64,000 nt of DNA from Astragalus membranaceus (GCA_039519185.1 CM076848.1:122756203-122820202), one strand, 5' to 3'; shown: positions 9,857-21,497, counted from the first letter of the stretch. The notes: generated by a model from the sequence alone, not told the origin. Numbers and translations are program-made.

Positions 9857-12175
9857 ATGGCTGGGAGAAACGACGCTGCTCTTGCTGCTACATTGCAAGC
9901 TATGGCTCAGGCTGTGCAGGGTCAGCAGAATGCTGGAGATAACACTGGTTTTCGGAGTCTGACTACTTTCCAGAGAGAAAATCCGCCCACCTTTAAGGGC
10001 AAATATGATCCAGATGGTGCTATGGCTTGGTTGAAGGAGATCGAGAGGATTTTCAGGGTGATGGACTGTACTGTTGAGCAGAAGGTCCGTTTTGGTACCC
10101 ACATGTTAGCCGAGGAGGCCGACGACTGGTGGCTGGCTACTAGGCAGAGGTTAGAGGCTGTGCAGGAAGAGATTACTTGGGAGGTATTCAGCAGAGAATT
10201 TCTGAGAAAATATTTTCCTGAAGACGTCCGAGGGAAGAAAGAGATAGAGTTCTTGGAACTGAAGCAGGGTGGTATGTCTGTGACTGCCTATGCGGCGAAA
10301 TTTGTGGAGCTAGCAAAATTTTATCCACACTACAGTGAGGCTACAGCTGAATTTTCTAAATGCATCAAATTTGAGAATGGGTTGAGGCCTGATATTAAAA
10401 AGGCCATTGGTTATCAGAAGATTCGTGTGTTCGCAGATCTGGTTGACAGTTGCAGAATCTTTGAGGAAGACAGTACTGCTCATTACAAAGCTACTTCTGA
10501 GAAAAAGGGTAAGTTTCAGAGTCGAAGCAAGCCGTATGAGGTTCCTGCGGGTAAGAGTTATCAGAAGGCTGCTGGAGGTAAGAATTCTAGTGGGGGAGAT
10601 GCCCCTGCTAGCATTGTCAGTTATAAGTGTGGCAAGCCTGGCCACAAGAGTACTACATGCAGGTCTGATGAGAGGGTTTGCTACCGTTGTGGTAAAAAGG
10701 GTCATATGGCAGCCGCGTGTAAGGTCAAGGATGTGGTGTGTTTCAACTGTGGTGAGTCTGGGCATATCAGTACAAAGTGTACAAAGCCGAAGAAGGAAAG
10801 GTCTACTGGGAAGGTATTTGCATTGGCAGGAGAGGATCCTGATGATAAGGATGGTCTGATTAGAGGTACGTGTTTTATTAATGGTACTTCTCTGAAATCT
10901 CTTATTGATACTGGTGCTACCCATTGTTTTATATCTGTTGATTGTTGTAAAAGATTGGGTCTTGTTTTATCTGCTATGTGTGGGGATATGGTTGTCGATA
11001 CTCCTGCGAAGGGGTCGGTGATTACGTCCCAGGTGTGTTCTCAGTGTCCCGTGTCGATCTTCGGCAGGGACTTTATTGTGAATTTTGTTTGCTTGCCGTT
11101 GAGAGGTCTGGAGGTAATCTTAGGCATGGACTGGTTAGAGAATAATCATGTTCATATCAACTGTCGTAGCAAGTCGGTTAGCTTCGGGGAAGAGGATTCC
11201 GTTTTGGTATCTGCTGGTCAATTGAAGAAGTTGAGGAAAGAAGGAGTTCAGCTATTTGCGTTGATGGCATCGTTGTCTGCTGAGAGTCAGGCTGTTATTG
11301 AAGAACTGAAAGTAGTACGCGAGTTTCCTGAGGTTTTTCCTGATGGAATTCCGGGCGTGCCACCGGAAAGAGAAGTTGAGTTTTCGATTGATCTTGTACC
11401 TGGTACGAGGCCTGTGTCTATGGCACCGTACAGAATGTCGGCGTCGGAATTGTCTGAGTTGAAGACGCAACTTGAAGAATTGCTTGAGAAAAACTTTGTG
11501 AGACCGAGTGTATCACCGTGGGGAGCTCCGGTATTGTTAGTAAAGAAGAAAGATGGGAGCATGAGGTTATGTGTGGACTATCATCAGTTGAATAAGGTAA
11601 CTATCAAGAATAAGTATCCGCTTCCGAGGATCGACGATCTGATGGATCAGTTAGTGGGTGCCCGTGTTTTCAGCAAAATTGATTTGAGGTCCGGATATCA
11701 TCAGATTAAAGTAAAGGATGAAGATGTTCAGAAGACAGCGTTCAGGACAAGGTATGGGCATTATGAATATTCAGTGATGCCGTTCGGTGTGACCAATGCT
11801 CCTGGTGTATTTATGGAATATATGAACCGTATTTTCCATAATTACCTAGATCGGTTTGTGGTGATCTTCATAGATGACATTCTAGTTTATTCTAAGTCAG
11901 AGGAAGAACATGTTGAGCATCTGAAGACAGTGTTAGAAGTTCTGAAAGAGAAAAAGCTGTATGCTAAGTTATCAAAGTGTGAATTCTGGCTGAAAGAAGT
12001 GAGTTTCCTTGGGCACGTGATTTCTGGTAATGGTATTGCGGTTGATCCGGCAAAAGTAGAAGCAGTGTTGGAGTGGGAGGCTCCGAAGTCCGCAACAGAG
12101 ATTAGAAGCTCTTTGGGTTTGGCTGGGTACTACAGGAGGTTCATCGAGGGTTTTCCAAGTTGGCCCTTCCGTTGA
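9857..12175 (+). CDS. Gag-protease-reverse transcriptase polyprotein of B (truncated by frameshift)
   Basis: This open frame of 772 codons starts at an ATG about 110 bases inside the 5' LTR. The first 230 residues are capsid-like (FKGKYDPDGAMAWLKEIERI). Three zinc knuckles follow at about residues 255-310. The first lacks its first Cys (SYKCGKPGH), while the next two are complete (CYRCGKKGHMAAAC, CFNCGESGHISTKC). The aspartic protease motif LIDTGATHC is near residue 351. RT carries KIDLRSGYHQIKV, VMPFGVTNAP and the catalytic FIDDIL near residue 671. The frame ends at GLAGYYRRFIEGF because one T is missing from a T-run at about 12150, so RNase H and integrase continue in another frame. Gag, protease and RT could still be made. 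Confidence 0.93.
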   Translation: MAGRNDAALAATLQAMAQAVQGQQNAGDNTGFRSLTTFQRENPPTFKGKYDPDGAMAWLKEIERIFRVMDCTVEQKVRFGTHMLAEEADDWWLATRQRLEAVQEEITWEVFSREFLRKYFPEDVRGKKEIEFLELKQGGMSVTAYAAKFVELAKFYPHYSEATAEFSKCIKFENGLRPDIKKAIGYQKIRVFADLVDSCRIFEEDSTAHYKATSEKKGKFQSRSKPYEVPAGKSYQKAAGGKNSSGGDAPASIVSYKCGKPGHKSTTCRSDERVCYRCGKKGHMAAACKVKDVVCFNCGESGHISTKCTKPKKERSTGKVFALAGEDPDDKDGLIRGTCFINGTSLKSLIDTGATHCFISVDCCKRLGLVLSAMCGDMVVDTPAKGSVITSQVCSQCPVSIFGRDFIVNFVCLPLRGLEVILGMDWLENNHVHINCRSKSVSFGEEDSVLVSAGQLKKLRKEGVQLFALMASLSAESQAVIEELKVVREFPEVFPDGIPGVPPEREVEFSIDLVPGTRPVSMAPYRMSASELSELKTQLEELLEKNFVRPSVSPWGAPVLLVKKKDGSMRLCVDYHQLNKVTIKNKYPLPRIDDLMDQLVGARVFSKIDLRSGYHQIKVKDEDVQKTAFRTRYGHYEYSVMPFGVTNAPGVFMEYMNRIFHNYLDRFVVIFIDDILVYSKSEEEHVEHLKTVLEVLKEKKLYAKLSKCEFWLKEVSFLGHVISGNGIAVDPAKVEAVLEWEAPKSATEIRSSLGLAGYYRRFIEGFPSWPFR

Positions 12176-12575
12176 CTCAGTTGACTTGTAAGGGTAAAGT
12201 TTTTGTTTGGGATGCTCGGTGTGAGGAAAGTTTTATGGAACTGAAGAAGAGATTGACGACGTCGCCTGTTTTGACGATGCCTAATCCAGAGGAGCCGTTT
12301 GTTGTGTATTGTGACGCTTCGAAGATGGGTCTGGGTGGTGTGCTGATGCAAGATGGAAAGGTTGTTGCGTATGCGTCGAGGCAGTTGCGGGTTCATGAGA
12401 AAAATTACCCTACGCATGATTTGGAATTGGCTGCTGTGGTATTTGTGCTTAAGATTTGGAGACACTACCTTTATGGTTCGAGGTTCGAAGTATTCAGTGA
12501 TCATAAGAGTCTAAAGTATCTGTTCGATCAGAAAGAGTTGAATATGAGACAGCGTCGGTGGTTGGAGCTCTTTGG
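12160..12575 (+). pseudogene. RNase H domain of element B, displaced frame
   Basis: The frame reads LALPLTQL, then the RNase H hallmarks FVVYCDASKMGLGGVL (first catalytic Asp), VVAYASRQL, YPTHDLELAAVV (catalytic Glu region) and VFSDHKSLKYLFDQKELN (another Asp). The usual end of the domain, with its final Asp and the following ADALSRK-type linker, is missing. The sequence jumps from MRQRRWLEL directly into the integrase core. It follows the RT frame after a one-base loss and is expressed only if that shift is bypassed. Confidence 0.85.
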
Positions 12576-13589
12576 GTGATCGTTGATAGGTTAACGAAGT
12601 CTGCTCACTTTATTCCTATTAATATCACTTACCCGGTGTCGAGGTTGGCAGAGGTCTATGTCAAAGAAATTGTGAAGTTGCACGGTGTTCCGAAGAGTAT
12701 CGTGTCAGATAGGGATCCAAGGTTCACTTCTGAGTTTTGGATGAGTTTGCAGAAGGAATTGGGTTCAAAGCTGAAAATGAGTTCAGCATATCATCCTCAG
12801 ACAGACGGTCAGTCAGAGAGGACAATTCAGTCGTTAGAGGATTTGTTGAGGGCTTGTGTATTGGAACAGCGGGGTTCATGGGATTCCTACCTTGCGTTGG
12901 TTGAGTTTACCTATAACAACAGTTACCATTCCAGTATTGGGATGGCACCGTTTGAAGCATTGTATGGTCGAAAGTGTAGAACGCCATTGTGTTGGTATGA
13001 GTCGGGAGAGAGTGTAGTGTTGGGACCGGAGATTGTCCGGGAGACTACAGAGAAGATCAAGATGATCCGTGAAAAGATGAAGGCTTCGCAGAGTCGTCAG
13101 AAGAGTTATCATGATAAGCGGAGGAAGGATTTAGAATTTCAGAAGGGTGAGCATGTGTTCTTGAGGGTTTCTCCTATTACCGGTGTTGGTCGAGCGTTGA
13201 AATCGAAGAAGCTCACTCCTCGATTTGTTGGTCCTTATCAGATTTCTGAGAGAATCGGAAATGTGGCTTATAGAGTGGCTTTACCGCCAAATCTTTTGAA
13301 TTTGCATGACGTATTTCATGTGTCGCAACTTCGGAAGTATGTGTCGGATCCATCTCATGTGATCCATATGGATGATGTGGAGGTGCGGGATAATCTCACT
13401 GTGGAGACGATGCCCGTACGGATTGAGGATCGGGAAGTGAAAGCGCTTAGAGGCAAAGAGATTGCATTAGTGAAAGTGGTTTGGCTAGGAGCTGCCGGCG
13501 AGAGTATGACTTGGGAGCTAGAGAGCAAGATGCGAGAGTCCTACCCAGAATTATTTGATCAGGTAAATTTCGAGGACGAAATATTCTAA
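12571..13589 (+). pseudogene. Integrase of element B lacking zinc finger and first catalytic Asp
   Basis: The frame begins at WVIVDRLTKSAHFIPIN, which in intact relatives follows the HHCC zinc finger and the first Asp of the D,D,E triad. The second Asp (SDRDPRF) and the Glu (QTDGQSERT) are present. Then come FTYNNSYHSSIGMAPFEALY, PRFVGPYQI and LHDVFHVSQLRKY. The C-terminus (EVKALRGKEIALVKVVW, then MTWELESKMRESYPELF) resembles the divergent chromodomain of the Tekay/Del clade, thought to guide insertion into heterochromatin. Without its zinc finger and first Asp it should be inactive. Confidence 0.9.
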
Positions 13590-13601
13590 GTGGGGAAGAG
13601 T
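13588..13601 (+). promoter_or_regulatory. Polypurine tract of element B
   Basis: The purine-rich segment aagtggggaagagt directly abuts the 3' LTR. Such a tract primes plus-strand synthesis, and the same motif precedes the 3' LTRs of C, D and G. Confidence 0.85.
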
Positions 13602-16269
13602 TGTAACACCCTAAATATTTAATTAATTTATTTAATTAAGTATTTAGGTATTTATTTTAATTAATTGGGTTCTAATTATTTATTGGAATTATTTTAATTG
13701 AGGGGTGGTGTGATGCTAGGAGGAGGAGGTGCATTCGAATGGATTGGGCTTAAGTGAAGCCCATGGCCCAATGGCTTGACCTAGGCGCATTTTGGTGAGG
13801 AGTCTTGCCTAGGGTTTCACTTGTGTCTTCGAATTAGCAAGAAAGAAAGAGAGGAGCGTGAGAAAGAGAGAGCAAGGGCGGCCAAGAGAGGAGAGAATTC
13901 GAAGATCAAGGAGGAAGGAGATCTCCATTGTTGCTGAGGCTCTGTTGGTGACTGCATCCTAAGGCTCGAGTTCTTCTTCTTAAAAGGTTAGGGGAGCTAT
14001 ATCCTTCCATCTAATAGATCTCATGATAGGTCCTAGATCTAGGGTTTATACTAGATCCATGTTGTTTCTTGATGTTCTTTGATGTTTCTTGATGTTCTTG
14101 GTTTGCCCGTGATGATGATTATATATATACATGTGTATGCCTATATGCGAATTGATTTTGGTATTTGAACATTGAGGTGACGCGACCTATGCGTTTGTTT
14201 TGATGATTTTGGCACTTGTGTATTCATGAAATTACGATTTGGTGTGTTGGAATGCTTGAGGTTTCGCAAATTGGGTGAGTGTGTGCATAGGCGCCTAGGG
14301 CGCCAAGGTGATGGTGATGATAGTGCCCAAAGGAATTTTGATAAATTGATTAAATTAAGTGCCATTTTGAGTGCTGAAAAATATAAAATTTTGGTGTGTT
14401 AAATTGCTAAAAATCAATTTTTGGTGTTTTGATAGTTACTGGAAAAATAGTGGTTTTTGGTTGCTGCAAGGGCGCCTAAGGCGCCTTGTGTGTGTTGCTG
14501 TGCAGTGTGTGGGCGCCAAGTTTTCAGTGCGTGTTGCTGGGTGTTGCGCTGGGGCGCTGGGGCGCCAGCGCGGGGCGCTGAGCGCCCGTGTTGAGTGTGT
14601 GCGTGTGTAACGCTGAGCGCTGGGTGCCAGCGCTGGGCGCTGAGCGCTGGGTGCCAGCGCTGGGCGCTGAGCGCCCGTGTGTGTTGCGTTGCGTGTTGCG
14701 CTGAGGCGCTGGGTGCCAGCGCTGGGCACTGAGCGCCCGTGTGTGTGTTGCGCCTTGCTGGGCGCCAGGTGCCTGGGCGCTGGGCGCCCATGGCGCCAGT
14801 TTTCAGGATGTCCCGAAATATTTTCGAAAACTGTTTTCGCTATATCTTTTGACTCAGACATCCGTTTTGAACGATTCAAAAAGCGTTGTGAAGCATTTTC
14901 AGTTGTCCATCTGCGTGTCCCATTTTCAAAAATAAAAACTTATTATTTCTGAAGGTTGCTGGGTCGCCCCCGGGTGGCTGTTCCCGGTGAACGTTGCTGT
15001 GACAATAAAAAGACGTTTTGAGTATCTTTAAAAAATTCCCTTTTGCGTACGACCAGTGGTTTTAAAGAAGTAATGTCAAAAATGATGATTTTGACGATGA
15101 TGCCCCTAGTGGCTAGTTAAATGACTGTTTTGCCCTTAGTGGCTAATATTCTTTATAATGACGAGTAAATGACGGTTTTGCCCTTAGTGGCCAATAGTAT
15201 TGATAAAGAGGTGTAAATGACGAGGATGCCCTTAGTGGCTAGTTAAATGACTGTTTTGCCCTTAGTGGCTACTATTATTTATAATGAAGTGTAAATGACG
15301 ATGATGCCCTTAGTGGCTAGTAAATGACGTTTTTGCCCTCAGTGGCTATTGTTTGAGTTGATGATATTGATGTATAAGCGACGATGAAACCCAGTGACGT
15401 TTAAAGCCCGAAAGGCTAAGTGATGTTAAGGTCTAAAAGGCCAAGTGACGTGTGTGTGATGATTGTGAATTGACAGGTGCTGTGCTTCTTGTGAGCAAAC
15501 TGGTAAGTGACGGGTCACATAGTTGACTACGATTTGGGTATTTCTGTATTGGTGTGTTTTGTGAGTGGTGCATGTCATAGTGTCTCATGCCCATATGCAT
15601 AAACCCAATGACGTTTTTGAGGCCCATGTGGCTAAGTGACGATGAGGCCTTAAGGGCTAAGCGACGTTTGTGAAAAGGTACCTCATGCATATGCCCGCGA
15701 GTGGGTCGCATTTCATACGCCTGCATGACATGAGATGAGTTATTGTAAGTGATGTGAATGATGATTGTGATGTGAATAATTTAGAGCTGTGACTTGAGTT
15801 ATGTACTTATCATATTTTCTATTATATGGATTGAAATGATGCTCACCCTTTCCTGTTTGAATGTTACCCCCGTGTTGGTAACGTGTAGGTGATTCCCAGT
15901 GAAGGCCTTAGCTTCACTTCTTGAGTCGAGTCGTCATGCTCTGATACGTAGCACTCAGGGGGGGGGGGGACGAACTTAATGTTATAATTGGCTTTGGTTA
16001 TTGTGTTTTGTTGACAATTTGGTTTTACTTTGTTATTCCGCTGCGTAGTTGATTTTGTTGACGTTAAATTTTATTGCGATGATAATTGTGGTTGTGAGAT
16101 TCGCCTGTTAGTGAGATGCTACGTAATATATGGCTATTATGCTCTTGAGCTGTTTTAATTGAGAAGTGTAGTTTTATTGAAGTATGTGTAACATCCTTTG
16201 CAATGAAAAGAAAATTTTAAAACTCTGATATTTTCCAATTGAATTAACGGGTAGAAAAGGGGTGTTACA
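13602..16269 (+). repeat. 3' LTR of element B
   Basis: This 2668-bp copy is nearly identical to the 5' LTR, with the same TGTAACACCC start and TGTTACA end. The extra length comes mainly from additional G+C-rich units (about 14550-14740) and a longer G-run at 15957-15969. High LTR similarity with matching target duplications indicates a fairly recent insertion. Confidence 0.95.
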
Positions 16270-16503
16270 GCTGCTAGCCTAAAAACGGACGCTGTGATAG
16301 AGTGTTTGTATGGCCCCCATAGCCCGAGCAAGCACATGGCGTCTGACACTAAGGAGTCCTCTTCTAAGGAAGACCCAGGGTCGTTGGTTGAGAAAGCTGT
16401 GGTCGTAGAAATGGATGATGGTGCAGAAGATCCATGTCAAACCCCAATTTTGTTCGTGTCCTTTTGTATATTACGATACTTTTTTTGGTTTACATGTTTC
16501 TAG
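16270..16503 (+). pseudogene. Element A linker ORF, continuation after B
   Basis: When B and one copy of its duplication are ignored, the frame that stopped at 7139 continues here for about 75 codons to a stop at 16503. It is Ser/Glu/Asp-rich (DTKESSSKEDPGSLVEK) and ends in a hydrophobic run (FVSFCILRYFFWFTCF). It is not recognised as a known domain. The frame continuity is direct support for the nesting order. Confidence 0.45.
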
Positions 16504-18469
16504 GACGATAGTAAATTGTAGGTAGTTTGTAAATCCCATATCCAATCAACGCGTGTCGATCTTATCTGAATTTCTTTAGAAATTAATGATTCAACTAGAC
16601 CAATTCTTATGCGATTTGGGCCTACGTCCAATAGTTTAGGTCTGTGATTAGCAATTGGGCTTACCTAATAATTTGGACATGTTCTTGTGAGGTTGGACCT
16701 ATTCTGGGCTTCATTTAGGTAATTCAATTGAGCCTGATTGGTCATTTGATCTTCTTTTAGCTATTGGGCTTATTTTAGTTATTGGGCCTTTTTTAGTTAT
16801 TGGGCCTATTTTAGTTATTGGGTCTGACCCAATTCAATTTTGTTCATTTAATCAAAGAATATAAATAAAAATAGGAAAATCATAAAAAGTTACAAAATTT
16901 AAATTACAAATAATTGATAAAATTGTCCAAATGTCCAAAAATACAAGATAAATAATATTAAAATTATAAATAATAATCAAAAAATACAAAAAATAAGAAA
17001 CGAAAAATTCAAAAAATAAGAGCAGCATTAGCAACTCCAAGCTGGGCTTTTCTTGCTCTCCAAGGCTTCTCAGCAAGCCCGATATCTGAAATAGGAAAAC
17101 AAGATCAAAAAGAATCAGAAATTAATTGCCAAAACCCTAAAAATTACCTATACAAACAGAAACGATTCATACAGTAAACACAGACAAAAAAATTCAGAGA
17201 AAAACATAAAAAACGAGAACGAAACACCAAAAGTTCTGAAACGAGAACGAAAGGCGAAAGCAGCAGATAAGGGCGGCAGCAGTATCGAGTAAGCAATGGG
17301 AGACCTATCCGTAGCTGGAAATCAGGTTGGTTCCTCTAAACCATTAGATAGAAAATATGTGCTGAAACAACAAATGTAGGTTTATTAAAAAAAATAGTTT
17401 TCAAAATGTAGTTTATATTTAAATACAAGAACAAATCAAAATAAAGCAACCAAATCAGAGTAAATTAGGAGTAGAAGAGAAACTAAAAAAGGAAGCACTT
17501 AAAAATATTGTGTAAACAGAACCTATGTCCGGTGAGTCCACTACCTCCGGCCACCGTGACCTCCGGCGAGCCCACCACCTCTGACCGTCGTCTCCTCACC
17601 TTCGTTTTTCCCTCTCACCGAAACCATCGTCACTCTCCCTCTCTCTCCTCCACTCTCCGTTCAACCCCCTCTCCCCGTTTTCTCTCTCATCTTCGTCCTC
17701 TCTTTCTCCCTCCACCTTCGTTTTCTCTCTCCCTTCTTCCCGTCGCACTCCTCTCTCCCACTCATTCGTTCCTCTTTTTTTTCTCTCTTCCTGAATCTTC
17801 TCCACAATTCTCTCTCTTTCCTTTTTTTTCTGAACTCTCTCTCTCTCCAAAACATGAAGAAAACGGCGCTGAAAGTGGGTAGAGGAAAATTAGGGTTCCT
17901 TTAATCTTTGTTCCCTTTTAATATTCCTTCCTTTTTTAAATCTTATTTTATTTTAAATTATCAGATTATTATTATCACCCCTGCATTTTAATCACACAAT
18001 ACCCCCGGTATAAACCCAATTCGCAGACAATTTTAAAAGCCCAGGAAAAATGTGGAGTAGACTACAGCTATTCACACACCTCTTTTAATAATACATCACC
18101 TATGCTGCTAACTGCACCTGTCTTATTACTATTTTACAACCTATTTTGTTTTTGTGATTGCTTTTGCCTCACTTATTTTTTTACCACTCATCAAAACCAC
18201 TTTTAAGTACAACGTAGCTTTGATTTCTACATCGCACCTGAAGATACGTAGGAGCAGGGGCCCACTCCTTTTAAGTATTTTATTTTTTTAATTCACAATA
18301 AAAGGGTAAATAAAACATTTTTAGAGTTAACATTATTTTTACACAACTAATAAGAAGGTTACCTTCCTTAGAAAGGATGTCGTGGGGTGCTAACACCTTT
18401 TCCATGCATAACCGGCTCCCGAACCCAAATCTGGTCTCAAGGACCCTTATCCGAACCAAAGGGATTTTC
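16504..18469. other. Non-coding element remnant before solo LTR I
   Basis: There is no credible gene. Features seen are repeated attgggcc words at 16618-16830, an AT-rich stretch (16850-17200), a pyrimidine-rich tract (17600-17850) whose open frames are low complexity, and a segment at 18376-18415 reading gtcgtggggtgctaacacct followed by a ccggctcccgaaccc word. That last segment resembles sequence I associate with LTR ends of Ogre/Tat elements, from memory only. It may be the 3' untranslated part of A or the remnant of another LTR. Confidence 0.35.
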
Positions 18470-20598
18470 TGTAATAGCCCAATTAATTGAGTTAATTATT
18501 TTGTTAACTGATTTAATTATTTAATTGATTTAACTATGTCAGTAATTAATTTATGTAGTTAAATATCTAGGATTTGTGTTTTGAGAAAAAATAAGTGAAA
18601 TAATAAAATATATGTATGCTTGTGTATGTGAGCTTTATTAGGAATTGGAACGAATACAAATAAGAGGATTAGAGGAGAGGGCCTTGTGTGGGTTAAAAAT
18701 AATAAAATTAGAGGTGTTAGTGTTAAGCCCTTGATTAATTCGAATTAGCCCAAGAAGAAGCCCAAGCCCGTTAGCTGAGACATTAGGTGCTGGGGTTAGG
18801 GGTTTTGCGCCTCCAGCTTGTGAGAAAGAAAGAAAAACGTAAAAGAAAGAAAAGAAAGAAGAAGAGAATCGCAAAAGTGAGAAGAGAGAGAAGAGAAAGA
18901 GAAACTTGCGCACAAGGGAGAGGAGAAGGAGAAGGGGATTCGCAAATCAAGAGGAAAAGAAGAGCTGTTGCTGTGGTTTTGTTGGTGACTCCGTAGGAAG
19001 GACCTCGTCTTCGGTGTAATCAAGGTAAGGGTGGGTTTAACGGTTATAATGGGTTATGATGGTGGTTTATGGGTAGTTAGGTGTTGTGTATTTGCATGAT
19101 TAAAGTGGATATGAAATTGAGTGATTGAGATGTGGATTATTGTGTGATTGAAATGTATGTTGAGTTGATGCCCTATATGTGTTTGTTGAAATGTGCAAGA
19201 GTTATGAGATGTGTGTAAGATTTGTATTGTATGCCAATAATTGATAAAATGTGTAATTGAAGATATGAGAGTAGATTTGAGGTGTTTGAAATAATTATTG
19301 AATGATTGAGCATGTGAAATTTGAAAGAAAATTGAGTTTGAAGGACCCTAGGCGCCTTAGGCGCCATTGTTGTTGTCAATCTGTGCTTTGTTGCTGCTGT
19401 CTGGGCGCCTGTTGCCAATTCTGCCAATTTGCGCCTCACTTGCGCTCCAGTCGCGCTTCAAGCGCAAGTTACTGGGCATTTTCTGCCGTTTCGCGCTCCA
19501 GTTGCGCCTAAGTCGCGCCCCACGCGCGAAGTTTTGTCCCAAATTTGTTTTTGACATATCTTTTGACTCGGGTGTCCGTTTTAAGTGCTTCAAAATGGGT
19601 TTCGAAGCTCGTTCAGTCCTCTATATGTGTATGCTACTGTAATGTGAAAAATATAATTATTTGCTGAGCTGAATAATTTTTGATGAGCTGAATATTTATT
19701 GATGAGCTGAAATATTTATTGTTGAGAAATTACGAGATAGCTGTGATGCTACAACACGAGATAGTTGTTAATGTGGTATAGTACTTGTTACGTTCTTTGT
19801 TGTGGTTATGTGACGAGGTAGCTGTGATGCTACAACACGTGGTATTTTTATGAAATGATTTATAACGAGATATGGTGATATAGTATTTATTAATTGAATG
19901 CTTTGAGTTGGTGTAATTGGTGCATGAGTCATGAGTCGCATTGTCATATGCATTCTTACGAGGTAGCTGTGATGCTACAACACGAGGTTTATTACGAGTT
20001 GCGCCCGTCGTGGCCTTTACGAGATCGGTACCGCATGCATATGCCCAGAGGGGTTGCATTTCATACATTCCTTCATGGTCCATGTGTACATAACTATTGT
20101 GGTTGGCGTTTTATGTCTGATAGAGATATGAATCTTGTGCTGTTGTGTGATAAGGTATATACGTGTTTGCCGTGTTGTGCCTGCTGCTTATGTACTGCTG
20201 TCATGTGCTTATTATTTCTGTTAAACTCACCCCTTCTGCTTGGAATGTTGCTCTTGTGTGGCAACGCTGCAGGTGATCGTTAGCACTCGTGGAGGATTGC
20301 TAGGTGTAGTCTTCTTCTCGTTGGGTCTGTGTCAGCTCTGATGCGTAGCACCGGGGAGGGGTCTTAGGGGTCGTTTATGTTTTATTATGTTGTTTACTGA
20401 TGGAGACTGATGTCTTAATTATTCATGGTGATGTTTGCACGAGTTTGAGATTCCGCTGTTTAATGTTATTCTGAGATTAAGTGTTTTTGAGGATTTCAAA
20501 TCATTTGTTATTTGTTTTTGGTGAGAAAAATGTAGCGCCCTTCTGAGGTGACTCTGATATTTGTTCATTTAATTATAAATTAGAAAGGGGGTGTTACA
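18470..20598 (+). mobile_element. Solo LTR I, 2.1 kb, TSD TTTTC
   Basis: The segment starts TGTAATAGCCC and ends GGGTGTTACA, and is flanked by TTTTC at 18465-18469 and 20599-20603. There is no internal region. It has the same plan as LTR B: a purine-rich tract (18823-18960), gcgcc-rich words (19350-19530), the shared segment atatcttttgactcgggtgt (19556-19575), hairpin units (19729-19988), ctcacc plus hairpin (20227-20265) and gatgcgtagcacc. It is a related but distinct chromovirus family that lost its body by LTR-LTR recombination. Confidence 0.9.
19729..19988. repeat. Hairpin units in solo LTR I
   Basis: At least three scattered units read gtagctgtgatgctacaaca or a one-base variant. GTAGC pairs with GCTAC across tgtgat, and each is preceded by an acgag word. 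Confidence 0.7.
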
Positions 20599-21497
20599 TT
20601 TTCCCTTATACATGACCACATGGGCTAAGATATTAAACAGCTGAGGTCCCTACTCGGCTGACGCCTGATTGGCCGGGGTAATACTCAGCCGAGACAAATC
20701 GGCTTGATGTGGCTACTAAGTTTATATAGACTTGGAGGCTAATACTTGGCCTTAATGTGTTCATATAATTATTTATTAAATAATTATATGATTTATTAAA
20801 GTAAATATAATGGAGAAAGGCAAAGCCAAAGGAGCAATGAGTGTTAACACCCAAAAATAATTAGGTCGTTAGCCCGAGGAGCAATGAGTGAGACCGATGG
20901 AGAGTATAGCCTCAGCCAATAGAGTGCCACGGCCAGGGTAGGCTTGAGTGCCCGAGTTATTGTCTGAGGGCGAAGGTTAGTTGAGTAAACCAAGTGGCAA
21001 AGGTAAGGCGGTTTTACTTGGAAGGCACGTAAGTGACATGCACGAATATAGAACGTGGGAGCAATTGAAGATCAAGCGAAGGAGCGAAGCCTTGAAGAGC
21101 GGAGTGGGAGAGTTCACCCCAGTAACCGTGCTAGTGAGATCGTGGGTGGTTACTCCACCTCCTTAGGGCTTAGAAACAATGATAGTCGTTGTTCTTAGAT
21201 TGATCCAACGGTAGGCAAATGTTGGCTGTGTTAGTGGCCGACGAGGGCCTATGTATATAAATAGGAGAGTAATTGTGCAGAAAAGAGACACGTCAATCAA
21301 ATCAAACTCTACGTTTATTTTTTACCTATCTTCTTTATCACATTTATCTTTATGTTTATGCATTAGCCAATAGTATAATCCAACCCTCGCAGTCCCCTCT
21401 CACCTAACCTGGCCATTTCTAGAGGAGTCAGGATACCCACAGTCAAGGAGCAGAGTTCCCTCCTTGGCGCAATCGCTTGAAGAACAGAGGAACAACA
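20599..21497 (+). repeat. 3' end and 3' LTR of element A
   Basis: From about 21118 the sequence matches the start of the window, including gtgctagtga, the tail cccctctcacctaacct and gaggagtcagg. The LTR start is not certain; a TGTTAACACCC word at about 20842 is a candidate. A TATA-like tatgtatataaata lies at about 21250. The right edge is set at about 21497, where LINE sequence begins. Confidence 0.55.

Larger units (their letters stand above)
7140..16269 (+). mobile_element. Chromovirus-type Ty3/gypsy element B, TSD GCTGC
   Basis: This 9.13-kb element has two long LTRs that look almost identical, beginning TGTAACACCC and ending GTGTTACA. It is flanked by GCTGC at 7135-7139 and 16270-16274. 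The order is 5' LTR, PBS, gag-protease-RT, RNase H, integrase with chromodomain-like tail, PPT, 3' LTR. This order and the motifs fit a Tekay/Del-like chromovirus. A T-run frameshift near 12150 and a deletion near 12560-12580 break the polyprotein. The deletion removed the end of RNase H, the integrase zinc finger and the first catalytic Asp, so this copy should not move by itself. Confidence 0.95.
1..21497 (+). mobile_element. Old Ty3/gypsy element A, host of nested insertions
   Basis: Related LTR-like sequence occurs at the window start and at about 21118-21497 in the same orientation, and gag-type coding remnants lie between them on the plus strand. Three younger insertions with clean 5-bp target duplications interrupt it (2216-5910, 7140-16269, 18470-20598). 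Without them roughly 6 kb of interior remains. That interior holds a decayed gag and a polyprotein linker, but no protease, RT or integrase that I can recognise. The two LTR copies differ at many positions, so the element is old. The 5' LTR runs off the window, and the pairing of the two LTRs as one element is inferred from similarity and orientation. Confidence 0.6.

Noticed and set aside
17508..17882. Ser/Pro/Leu-rich plus-strand frame and Glu/Arg-rich minus-strand frames
   Set aside because: Both arise from a pyrimidine-rich tract read on two strands; low complexity with no domain.
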